Positions 1 through 6,630 of a stretch of DNA of 7,863 bases are shown piece by piece; the stretch's first letter is position 1, and each line of letters begins with the position of its first letter. The notes beneath the pieces are model-generated. The model saw only the letters and a list, made by a program, of their open reading frames with translations. It searched no databases and was not told where the DNA came from. This stretch comes from an uncultured Alphaproteobacteria bacterium (GTDB lineage: Bacteria; Pseudomonadota; Alphaproteobacteria; Rickettsiales; UBA1997): contig CAILUF010000278.1 in assembly GCA_903837365.1 (NCBI GenBank), positions 1 through 7,863 on the forward strand, written 5' to 3'. Made by a program: the position numbers and the translations under genes.

Positions 1-9
1 CCACGATTC

Positions 10-39
10 AGAAGGACTTAACTACCGTTAAGCCCTTCT
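10..39. repeat. Inverted repeat / hairpin
   Basis: AGAAGGACTTAAC (10-22) and GTTAAGCCCTTCT (27-39) pair over 12 of 13 positions with a 4-nt loop (TACC). There is no T-tract on either side, so it is not an obvious intrinsic terminator. Confidence 0.6.
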
Positions 40-50
40 AAATCTGCTCC

Positions 51-80
51 CCCTCAAGGGGGGAGCTAGAGCCCGAGAGC
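51..80. repeat. 30-bp dispersed repeat, left copy (module A)
   Basis: This stretch, beginning CCCTCAAGGGGGGAGCT and ending CCCGAGAGC, is the reverse complement of 7598-7627 with 29 of 30 matches. Its left part also folds locally: GCTCCCCC (46-53) pairs with GGGGGAGC (59-66) around a 5-nt loop. Seen on the minus strand it lies 3' of panB in the same sense as the right copy lies 3' of argF. Confidence 0.8.
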
Positions 81-150
81 TTCGAGACTTTTGCGCAAAA
101 ATTGTAGGGATGTAAGGGCTACAGCCTGCATGCTTGACGAATGCTTTTAC

Positions 151-170
151 AAATGTAGGGATGTAAGCCC
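151..170. repeat. 20-bp dispersed repeat, left copy (module B)
   Basis: AAATGTAGGGATGTAAGCCC is an exact reverse complement of 7625-7644. A partial copy, TGTAGGGATGTAAG, occurs just upstream at 103-116, giving two copies in the left intergenic region. Confidence 0.8.
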
Positions 171-189
171 TAAAGGGACGTAGTTATTG

Positions 190-324
190 CTTAGAGCTTA
201 TAGAAATTTTAACTTAGAGCTTGTAGAAATTTTAAGGTTGGGAAGTCTCATCGACAAAGTTAGGGCTCAGGGAAAGTTATAGGGTCATGGAAAGCTAGAG
301 CTCGTGGAAATTTAGGCTCGTGGT
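190..324. repeat. Degenerate tandem array of about 16-23-bp units
   Basis: Two adjacent 23-bp units (190-212 and 213-235) differ at one base; their core is TTAGAGCTTRTAGAAATTTT. Further right the same theme recurs in looser form: TAGGGCTCAGGGAAAGTT (261-278), TAGGGTCATGGAAAGC (280-295), TAGAGCTCGTGGAAATTT (296-313) and TAGGCTCGTGG (313-323). The array ends at the panB stop codon. Confidence 0.65.
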
Positions 325-325
325 T

Positions 326-1117
326 TTACAATAAATTTTGCGGGAAGGGAAATTTTTTATTTTTCACATCATCACTAAATTGACTAACGGCGTGAGAAAT
401 TTTGGTGGCAAGATCCTCATATCTGGTTACAAATTTTGGTTTGAATTCAGTATTTAATCCCAGCAAATCATCAATTACTAAAACTTGACCATCACAATCG
501 CCTGAAGCTCCGATGCCAATTGTTGGAATTGTTAATTTTCGTGAAATTTCTGTTGCTAATTTTTTTGGAACTGCTTCGATTACTATCGAAAATGCTCCTG
601 CTTTTTCAAGTTCTAAAGCGGTTTTAAAAATTTCTTGCGCGTCATTTTCATTTCGTCCTTGATAGCGAAAATCCTTACTATTTTCAACGGTTTGAGGCAT
701 TAAACCAATATGCGCCATAACCTTAATTTTATGATCGCAAAGAAATTTTACAGTGGAAATTAAATTGGCGGGAGTTTCAATTTTAATAGCATCGCAATTA
801 GTTTTTTCAATAATTTCTTGCGCTGAGGCAAGAGCTTGTTGAGGTGAATTTTCGTAAGATCCAAAAGGCAAATCTACAACCGTAAAACTATGGCTTACAG
901 CCTTGCAAACCGCTTTACCATGAGCAATCATCATCGCAAGCGAAACTTCGCGTGTATTATTAAAACCATAAATTGCCATACCCAGCGAATCGCCAACGAG
1001 AATTATATCACAATAAGGATCAATTAGCTTTGCAATTGGATAGGAGTAGGCCGTCAGGCAAGTAATTTTTTGACGATTTTTTTTTTCAAGAATATTTTCA
1101 AGTGATATTTTATTCAT
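326..1117 (-). CDS. panB: 3-methyl-2-oxobutanoate hydroxymethyltransferase (ketopantoate hydroxymethyltransferase)
   Basis: PanB transfers a hydroxymethyl group from 5,10-methylene-tetrahydrofolate to 2-oxoisovalerate, giving ketopantoate, the first committed step of pantothenate/CoA synthesis in the cytoplasm. The 263-residue product matches the usual length (E. coli 264). The family signatures appear in order: VGDSLGM (41-47), VDLPFGSY (81-88), IKIE (111-114), AHIGLMPQ (135-142), IEAVP (180-184) and IPTIGIGA (197-204). D43, D82 and E114 correspond to the Mg2+ ligands, E181 to the catalytic base, and K112 and H136 are also kept, so it should be active. I chose the ATG at 1117 because it gives the E. 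coli-like N-terminus (MNKISLENILEKK). A TTG at 1144 would add nine residues but has no ribosome-binding site. The start overlaps the stop of the upstream AsmA-family gene by 8 bp (ATGAATAA), implying translational coupling. No panC lies in the window. Confidence 0.96.
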   Translation of the reverse strand: MNKISLENILEKKNRQKITCLTAYSYPIAKLIDPYCDIILVGDSLGMAIYGFNNTREVSLAMMIAHGKAVCKAVSHSFTVVDLPFGSYENSPQQALASAQEIIEKTNCDAIKIETPANLISTVKFLCDHKIKVMAHIGLMPQTVENSKDFRYQGRNENDAQEIFKTALELEKAGAFSIVIEAVPKKLATEISRKLTIPTIGIGASGDCDGQVLVIDDLLGLNTEFKPKFVTRYEDLATKISHAVSQFSDDVKNKKFPFPQNLL

Positions 1118-4100
1118 CTGCTTCGATAATTTTAAATTCTTCAAGGGATTTTGGCGGAGTTTTTGGATCTAAATTTTTTGAATTATCTACTTGATTGGAG
1201 TTTGATTTATCTGGATTCACTTGGGCTGGTGAATTATTTTCTTTTTTGACTTCAGGATTGTTATTTTGATTGCTAGAAGTTATTGAGTTAGGTGCAGAAA
1301 TATCTATTTCAGTTAAGTTCTGTTTAGAATTATTATCTTCTAATTTATTTAATGATGATTCAATTAAACTTGATTTTTCTTCCTTGTTATCTGGTCTATT
1401 GGCAACATATTTTGATTGGTAAATTTGTTGTTGCAAGCCAAGATATTGGCGGATTTGGTTGGTGTTGGCAGTGTTAATATATTCTTGAGGCGATCCTTTA
1501 ATTTTAATGGCGAGATTGATTGGAGTAGGTTTCTGAGTATTTCCGGTTAAAAATAAAGCGTTAAATAACCAATCGAAATTTTGTTTTTCTGCATTGATTG
1601 ATCCCGTTAATACCGAGTTTACGGCTGGTGCAAAAAACTCTACACGAATTTTTCCATCATTATTATTTTTGAAAGTTATATTGCCGCGAGCTTGTTTAAA
1701 AAAACTTTTAGCTTCAGGATTAAAAAGAATTTTTTCAGGAAATTGCAATTCTTTTTGATAGAATTTGATATTAAACATTTTGCCAACCAAATCGTTAATT
1801 CCAAAGCCATTGATAACTGGTTGGGCAACATTAAATTTAATTTCACTTTTAAGATCTTTCAAAAATTCCACTTTACTATTGGCAACCGAAAGAATATTGG
1901 CAGAGATATTGGCAATACCACCAATTGAATCAATCGCATATAAATCGTTAAATAGCTCGGCTAAATTTATATTTTTGGCGATAACATTACCATTGATGAT
2001 TTTATTTTCTTTAACATCAATTAAACCGGTATAATTCAACGTTCCTCCATAAGTTTGCCAAGATGATTTTATGGCGTCAATCGTGCCGTTTTTAAGATCT
2101 CCTGAAAATTTAAGTTCTTTAAGAATTTTGTGATCCATGGTGATTTCATTGATATCAATATCAATTTTGCCATTGAACGATTCAAGCGATGGGATGCGGT
2201 AAAAACTTTCTAGAAAGTCATGATTTTTTCGCAAATTATTTCTAAAAATTTCGGTAATGTTATTTAAATTTTCTTTGAGTTGCGTTGAATTATTATCAGG
2301 ATTTTCAGCTTGCGTTTGATTGCTTGCCTTGATGTTAGAAAGATAATTTAATTTTGAGCCGATGATTTTAAAATCAAGAATCGGCGTTTTGTTGCTGATG
2401 TCAATTACGAGATTTAAATTAAGATCGGTTTGCGTAGATTTTAACGCTAAATTTTCGATGTTTAAAAAACCGCGATTAAATTTTAAATTAATTTTTTGAT
2501 CAATAAAATCTTCTAAATTATAAGTAAGTTTATTAAAGTTTAATGATAATTGATTATAACTGTTAATGTTGTTTAACCACATCATTTTTTTAATTAATGA
2601 GGCTTTGCCAATCATGTTATTCTTGGTTGAATTGAAAATAAAATGCTTGTCAAAATTAAAATTTGTAATTTCAAAATCGCTGGTAATTGTGGTGTTTTTA
2701 TTTTCACGAATAATTTTACTTTCACCGAAAATCTCAGTTTCATTTTTATTGAGATTGAAATAAATTTCATTTAGATAGGTAAAGTTTGGAAGCATGAGTA
2801 AATTGGCATAAAGACGAAAATCACCAAAATTTTCAAATTTTGTATTATTACTTTCGAAATTAAGCCATTTGAGAATTTCACCCAAATTTTTGCCTTTATA
2901 ATCAATGCTACCAACGAATTTAGGGAATTGAGTATTTTCAACAATTCCGCGAATATAAAAACTTCCTTCACCGGGAGTTTTAATAATCGCAGGTAAAATC
3001 ATAATCTCGCCAGTTTTATGGATAGTTAAGTAAATATCGCAATCTTTAAAATCAGTTTCAAAAAATTTTAAATTTTTAATTTTAATATCGGTGATCACAT
3101 CGAAATCTTTGAGGCTAGAAATTAAGTCGAGATTATTCAGTGATTTTATATTCTTTGAATTACTATCGGAAGCTAGAGCGATATTTTCTGAGGTATTTGA
3201 AGATGGGTTCGCAGAAGGGTTTATGGCGGGATTTATGGCAGGATTTGCGGGGAGGTTTAAAGAAGGGTTGGGAATAATTAATTTTGAATTATTGGCGATT
3301 ATTTCATTGTTATTAATGGCGATATTTTTTTTAAAATTAATATCCTCGATAGTTTTGGCTAATTCATAATTTTCAATTTTTAAAGCTTCTTGTGAGATAA
3401 TTGAATCTAGGTCAAGATTGGTGAGATCGAGATTAATATCAACAACGGGAAGTTGCTCATGAATTGCAAAATATAGATCGCCAGATCCACTGATTATTGG
3501 CGAATCAATATCGATATTTTTTAAATTAAATTCATCCAATGCATTTTCAATATTAGATTTAATGACAATCGAATTATTGCTAGATTTTAATTTTCCAAAA
3601 ATATGACTTTTTTCATTGGCAAAATAAGCTTGATAAAATGATTTTAATTCGGTGATATTGATATTGATATCGCCCTTGAAATCACTAGCTAGTGGACCTT
3701 TATTTTCGCCAGTATAATTGCCTTTAATTTTTAATTCCAAATTAGGCGAAGATAAATAGAGATATGATTTTGGCTTTGCAGAATCATCGTTAAAAATTGC
3801 TTGATACTCAAATTTACTATTAATATTTTCGCTTGCAAATGAACCTTCGGCGAAACTGTAATTTGGTGAAAAATTTAAAATTGCGTTAATATTATTGAAA
3901 TCTTTATTTTTTCCTAATTTATTAAAAAAACTAAAAGAACAGTTTTTCATGCGAATCGAAGGAATTTTGCTTAGATAATGACGAAAATCATCATCAATAA
4001 TTTCGGAAAATTTAAAAATTTTATTACTAATGCTAAGCCCTGATTCTGTAGGGGATACCGCAGGTAATTTTTTATATCCAACCAAAACATCGGTAATTTT

Positions 4101-4568
4101 ATTATTGCGATTGGGAATGTTTTTTGGATCGCTAAAAACTTCAAAAAAACCTTCATCAAATTCTATTTCACTGGCAAGAATATCGTCGTAAATATCAAAA
4201 ATTGAGAATTTAATTTTAATGTTCTTGGCGTAAAAATTAAATAATTCTTCTTCCTTGGAAAAAATCGGTTTATGTTTATAATTTAGAAGAACAGCCTCAG
4301 AAATTTTAATAGTTGGAGTTGGCAGAAAGCTTACTTCAATATCGCCATTAATATCGAAATCGGCATTAGTAGCGCGACTAATTTTTTGAATCATGCTAAA
4401 TTTCAGCATTGAATTATCAAAAAATAATGGCGTTATAAACAGCAAAAAAATAACAATACCAATTATTACTGACGAAATACGAATTGCTTTTGATGCAAGA
4501 ATTATATCGCGATATTTTTTACAATCTTGCGCGAATTTTAATATTTTTTCGTTAAAATCTTTATACAT
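1110..4568 (-). CDS. AsmA-family inner-membrane/periplasmic protein, very large
   Basis: This 1152-residue protein has a short basic cytoplasmic N-terminus, one hydrophobic segment at about residues 31-50 (ISSVIIGIVIFLLFITPLFF) and then a long periplasmic portion. The region just after the anchor (INGDIEVSFLPTPTIKISEAVL, about 73-94) is the typical AsmA N-terminal pattern. Residues about 835-1010 (YGGTLNYTGLIDV, then NGNVIAKNINLAELF and SIGGIANISANI) are the AsmA-like C-terminal repeat region. AsmA-family proteins form long beta-groove bridges implicated in phospholipid transport and outer-membrane assembly; that role is inferred from family here. Two low-complexity parts stand out: an Asn-Pro-rich stretch (about 433-456) encoded by 12-bp DNA repeats, and a Ser/Asn/Lys/Glu-rich tail (about 1060-1152). 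The gene begins 11 bp after the RodZ-like gene and ends inside the panB start, so the three are probably co-transcribed. No Shine-Dalgarno is visible. I cannot assign it to a named paralogue (AsmA, YhdP, TamB). Confidence 0.85.
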   Translation of the reverse strand: MYKDFNEKILKFAQDCKKYRDIILASKAIRISSVIIGIVIFLLFITPLFFDNSMLKFSMIQKISRATNADFDINGDIEVSFLPTPTIKISEAVLLNYKHKPIFSKEEELFNFYAKNIKIKFSIFDIYDDILASEIEFDEGFFEVFSDPKNIPNRNNKITDVLVGYKKLPAVSPTESGLSISNKIFKFSEIIDDDFRHYLSKIPSIRMKNCSFSFFNKLGKNKDFNNINAILNFSPNYSFAEGSFASENINSKFEYQAIFNDDSAKPKSYLYLSSPNLELKIKGNYTGENKGPLASDFKGDININITELKSFYQAYFANEKSHIFGKLKSSNNSIVIKSNIENALDEFNLKNIDIDSPIISGSGDLYFAIHEQLPVVDINLDLTNLDLDSIISQEALKIENYELAKTIEDINFKKNIAINNNEIIANNSKLIIPNPSLNLPANPAINPAINPSANPSSNTSENIALASDSNSKNIKSLNNLDLISSLKDFDVITDIKIKNLKFFETDFKDCDIYLTIHKTGEIMILPAIIKTPGEGSFYIRGIVENTQFPKFVGSIDYKGKNLGEILKWLNFESNNTKFENFGDFRLYANLLMLPNFTYLNEIYFNLNKNETEIFGESKIIRENKNTTITSDFEITNFNFDKHFIFNSTKNNMIGKASLIKKMMWLNNINSYNQLSLNFNKLTYNLEDFIDQKINLKFNRGFLNIENLALKSTQTDLNLNLVIDISNKTPILDFKIIGSKLNYLSNIKASNQTQAENPDNNSTQLKENLNNITEIFRNNLRKNHDFLESFYRIPSLESFNGKIDIDINEITMDHKILKELKFSGDLKNGTIDAIKSSWQTYGGTLNYTGLIDVKENKIINGNVIAKNINLAELFNDLYAIDSIGGIANISANILSVANSKVEFLKDLKSEIKFNVAQPVINGFGINDLVGKMFNIKFYQKELQFPEKILFNPEAKSFFKQARGNITFKNNNDGKIRVEFFAPAVNSVLTGSINAEKQNFDWLFNALFLTGNTQKPTPINLAIKIKGSPQEYINTANTNQIRQYLGLQQQIYQSKYVANRPDNKEEKSSLIESSLNKLEDNNSKQNLTEIDISAPNSITSSNQNNNPEVKKENNSPAQVNPDKSNSNQVDNSKNLDPKTPPKSLEEFKIIEADE
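3202..3273. repeat. 12-bp imperfect tandem repeat, about six units, inside the AsmA-family gene
   Basis: Six consecutive 12-bp units share the pattern G-rich triplet plus GGTTT/GATTT: for example GAAGGGTTTATG (3214-3225), GCGGGATTTATG (3226-3237) and GCAGGATTTGCG (3238-3249). On the coding (minus) strand they encode the NPAI/NPAN/NPSS series around residues 433-456. The period is four codons, so unit gain or loss keeps the frame. The stretch is visibly more G+C-rich than the surrounding gene. It lies in a linker between parts of the AsmA-like protein. Confidence 0.75.
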
Positions 4569-4579
4569 TTTTAATGAAT

Positions 4580-5200
4580 TTATTTTTCAATTTTGGCAAT
4601 TTGCTCAAGAATATCAGTGGTTGATAAAGATATTAATTTTTTCTTATAAACTCCAGATATTAATAACATTGATAAAAATAAAATTACTGAAATTGCCATT
4701 GAATTCACTAGTAATTCTTTTTTGGGAGTAAGGGCAAGATGTTCGCCAATATTAACCAAAATATGTTTTTTATTTTCAGTATTCGAGCGAAATGCGCATT
4801 CGCGAATTTTTTCTTCGATTGTTTTTTCATCAATTTTAAGAAATTTTCCATAGGAACGAATCAAGCCAGGTGCGTAAATATTTTTGCTGATTTTATTGAT
4901 CTCGTCATTTTCAATGGCATTTAAATCAAATGGACGAACTTTAAGATAATTGCTCGCTTGAGTGATTTCAATTTTATTTTCCTGTCTTTTTTGACGATAA
5001 ATTGCTCCCAAGGATTTTACTTCAGATTTTACTTCAGATTCAGATTTTACATCAAGTTTTATATCAGATTTTTCATCAGCTTTTCCTGGAGATTTTACCT
5101 CAACGCTTTGAATCTCAGCGTTTATAGGGCTCTGATCCTGTTGATTTTTTTCTTGGTGATTACTTTCTATGTTATTTTTTTTCTTAATTTTTTTTTCCAT
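4580..5200 (-). CDS. RodZ-like membrane-anchored helix-turn-helix protein, short form
   Basis: RodZ proteins bind MreB through a cytoplasmic helix-turn-helix domain and anchor the elongation machinery to the inner membrane. The 206-residue product has a charged, repetitive N-terminal extension (1-63), then a RodZ-type HTH domain (about 64-130). That domain starts LGAIYRQKRQENKIEITQAS and carries the hallmark NIYAPGLIRSYGKFLKID (107-124; compare the family pattern VYARGFLRSYAKYLGLD). One transmembrane segment follows at about 163-185, with only about 20 residues after it, so the periplasmic domain of classical RodZ (DUF4115) is absent. The start is the ATG at 5200, with no clear ribosome-binding site. 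It lies 87 bp after murG and 11 bp before the AsmA-family gene, an envelope-related context. A membrane-bound transcription regulator is the alternative. The family call is fairly secure; the MreB-binding function is inferred. Confidence 0.8.
   Translation of the reverse strand: MEKKIKKKNNIESNHQEKNQQDQSPINAEIQSVEVKSPGKADEKSDIKLDVKSESEVKSEVKSLGAIYRQKRQENKIEITQASNYLKVRPFDLNAIENDEINKISKNIYAPGLIRSYGKFLKIDEKTIEEKIRECAFRSNTENKKHILVNIGEHLALTPKKELLVNSMAISVILFLSMLLISGVYKKKLISLSTTDILEQIAKIEK
5013..5102. repeat. 12-bp tandem repeat array in the N-terminal region of the RodZ-like gene
   Basis: Units close to GATTTTACTTCA are stacked head to tail: 5013-5024 and 5025-5036 are identical, GATTCA (5037-5042) is a half unit, and 5043-5054, 5055-5066, 5067-5078, 5079-5090 and 5091-5102 are progressively diverged copies. 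On the coding strand they give the Lys/Ser/Glu/Asp/Val pattern (KSEVKSEVKS, KSDIKLDVKS) of residues about 34-63. All units are multiples of three, so the frame is kept. Confidence 0.8.
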
Positions 5201-5254
5201 TAAGTTAACTCGATATTATTAAAATAAAACTTGTTTAATTGGTTAAAAATAAAT

Positions 5255-5275
5255 TTAAGTTAAATATAAACTTAA
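5255..5275 (-). terminator. Small AT-rich hairpin after murG, possible weak terminator or attenuator
   Basis: TTAAGTT (5255-5261) and AACTTAA (5269-5275) form a perfect 7-bp stem with a 7-nt loop, 12 bp downstream of the murG stop in the direction of murG transcription. On the minus strand it is followed by ATTTATTTTT, a U-rich stretch. With one G-C pair the stem is weak, so partial read-through into the RodZ-like gene would be expected if it acts at all. Confidence 0.3.
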
Positions 5276-5287
5276 CAATAATTATAA

Positions 5288-6451
5288 TTAGCCGTTAACT
5301 ATTTTTGATAGATTATAAGTTGCATTAATAATTGCTAATTTAGCGCAATTATTAGACATTTTCTTTAATGTTTGTGGCGATGTCAAGAGTTGATTAACAA
5401 TATCGTTAATATGATTTATTGAAAAATCTTTTTCCTTAATTACAATCGCCGAGCCATTTTCTTGAAGATAATTAGCATTTTTTTGTTGATGATTATCTGC
5501 CGATAGTTCAAAGGGAATAAGGATCATTGGTTTTTTGGCAATGCAACATTCGGCAATTGTTGAAGATCCTGCGCGAGCAATTACTAAATGAGCATTTTCA
5601 AGAAGTTCATTCATATTTATAAAAAAACCATCAACAACAGCATTAAGATTAAATGATTTATAAGTTGCAAATGTGCTTTCAACTAGCTCAGCTCTGCATT
5701 GTTGAGTTATGTGCAATTGTTCTTTGATTTCTTCGTTGAGATTAAAAAAAGCTTTTGGCAATATTTCGCTAAAAATTTTTGCTCCTCCCGATCCTCCAAT
5801 TATAAGAACATTAATCTGCTCTTTTCTTTTGACAACTTCGTAAAAATCCGATGCCAAAATTACATCATAGCCAATTTTATGAAGAGAATCATTATTTAAT
5901 TCTTCTTGAAAATGTGGAATTTGATATTCGTTTTTATTGAGTGCAATTATTTCACTGCGAACAGGATTGCCAGTAAAAATTATTTTATTTAATTCACTTT
6001 CTTTGAAACCGCTAGTGCTTGGAAATGAAGTAGCGATTTTACTGGCATATTTGGCGAATATCCGATTGACCTTACCCAAATGAGCATTTTGTTCGTGAAG
6101 TATAATTGGACATTTAACGATTACACTCGCTAGCAAAACTGGAAAACTTGCATATCCGCCAAAAGCAAAAACATAATCTGGACGATGTTTTAAAAAATAA
6201 AATAATGATTGCAAAGTTCCAATGGCTATTTTGGCAATTGCCTTAAATAAAAAACTCGGTGTTTTTTTTAATTGCGAAGCTTGAATTATCAATGACTTAA
6301 ACTGATCTTGATCTTTTATATAATTTTTAAGTTTTGCATCTCCAAAGAAAAAAACTTGATGATTTTGACTGGCTAATAATTCTGCAAGGCAACGCGCTGG
6401 TATTATGTGTCCACCCGTTCCACCACTAACAATAAAAATTTTTTTTGACAT
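5288..6451 (-). CDS. murG: UDP-N-acetylglucosamine--undecaprenyl-pyrophosphoryl-MurNAc-pentapeptide GlcNAc transferase
   Basis: MurG adds GlcNAc from UDP-GlcNAc to lipid I, forming lipid II on the cytoplasmic face of the inner membrane, the last cytoplasmic step of peptidoglycan synthesis. Family motifs are present in order: SGGTGGHIIPA (9-19, first glycine loop with H15), FGGYASFPVLLA (97-108, second loop), HEQNAHLGKVNR (119-130), TGNPVR (160-165), IIGGSGGAK (217-225), and the donor-site segment RAGSSTIAE (293-301) with P313 and DNHQQKNA (319-326). E301 is the conserved ribose-binding glutamate. At 387 residues it is longer than E. coli MurG (355), largely because of an enlarged linker at about 166-214. 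The loop reads GGSGGA where GGSQGA is commonest. The ATG at 6451 places the first motif correctly. It is separated from other division/cell-wall (dcw) genes in this window; a RodZ-like gene follows. Confidence 0.96.
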   Translation of the reverse strand: MSKKIFIVSGGTGGHIIPARCLAELLASQNHQVFFFGDAKLKNYIKDQDQFKSLIIQASQLKKTPSFLFKAIAKIAIGTLQSLFYFLKHRPDYVFAFGGYASFPVLLASVIVKCPIILHEQNAHLGKVNRIFAKYASKIATSFPSTSGFKESELNKIIFTGNPVRSEIIALNKNEYQIPHFQEELNNDSLHKIGYDVILASDFYEVVKRKEQINVLIIGGSGGAKIFSEILPKAFFNLNEEIKEQLHITQQCRAELVESTFATYKSFNLNAVVDGFFINMNELLENAHLVIARAGSSTIAECCIAKKPMILIPFELSADNHQQKNANYLQENGSAIVIKEKDFSINHINDIVNQLLTSPQTLKKMSNNCAKLAIINATYNLSKIVNG

Positions 6452-6545
6452 TATATTTAATTTTGTTTTAAATAATCACAATTTCTAATTAAAAATAAGA
6501 AAACAAACAAATAAACTTGATAATTATATATTACTACTAAGTTTT

Positions 6546-6554
6546 ATTATAACA
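6546..6554 (-). promoter_or_regulatory. Candidate extended -10 promoter for murG
   Basis: The minus strand reads TGTTATAAT here, a perfect TATAAT hexamer with an upstream TG at extended -10 spacing. It lies about 95 bp before the murG ATG, facing murG. No good -35 hexamer is present at 16-18 bp; that position is taken by the palindrome at 6561-6580. The base composition is very AT-rich, so chance matches are likely. Confidence 0.35.
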
Positions 6555-6560
6555 ATTTAA

Positions 6561-6580
6561 CTTACAACAATTGTTTTAAG
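6561..6580. promoter_or_regulatory. Near-perfect 20-bp palindrome between murG and argF, candidate operator
   Basis: CTTACAACAATTGTTTTAAG is its own reverse complement apart from one mismatched pair (9 of 10 pairs). It lies in the 179-bp divergent intergenic region, just upstream of the candidate murG -10 where a -35 box would sit, and 50 bp before the argF start. The position would let one regulator affect both directions. No regulator gene is in the window, and AT-rich DNA produces palindromes by chance. Confidence 0.35.
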
Positions 6581-6630
6581 TCAAAATAAAAAAGCTTTAA
6601 AATTTTTAGACAATTATTTTAAAAAATAAA

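Larger units (their letters stand above)
1..325. other. Gene-free, repeat-rich region downstream of panB
   Basis: I see no credible gene here. The stretch is richer in G+C than the coding DNA and is built of hairpins (10-39, 46-66), a 12-bp perfect palindrome TTTTGCGCAAAA (89-100), two copies of TGTAGGGATGTAAG (103-116 and 154-167), and a degenerate tandem array from 190 to about 324. Several of these have counterparts after argF at the other end of the window. No U-tract terminator is evident close to the panB stop. Confidence 0.7.

Noticed and set aside
103..167. CRISPR-like repeat pair
   Set aside because: Only two 14-bp copies, no regular spacing beyond that and no cas gene.
3091..3369. 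92-codon plus-strand frame with a Gly/Ala/Phe repeat
   Set aside because: It is antisense to the AsmA-family gene, and its repetitive part comes from the 12-bp array there; the minus-strand frame is continuous over 1152 codons.
4033..4072. Slightly more G+C-rich patch inside the AsmA-family gene, possibly an inserted palindromic element
   Set aside because: Only a 4-bp stem can be drawn, and it does not match the intergenic repeats at the window ends well enough.
4958..5203. 81-codon plus-strand Phe/Tyr-rich frame
   Set aside because: Shadow of the Lys/Asp/Ser-rich repeat region of the RodZ-like gene; the composition is an antisense artefact.
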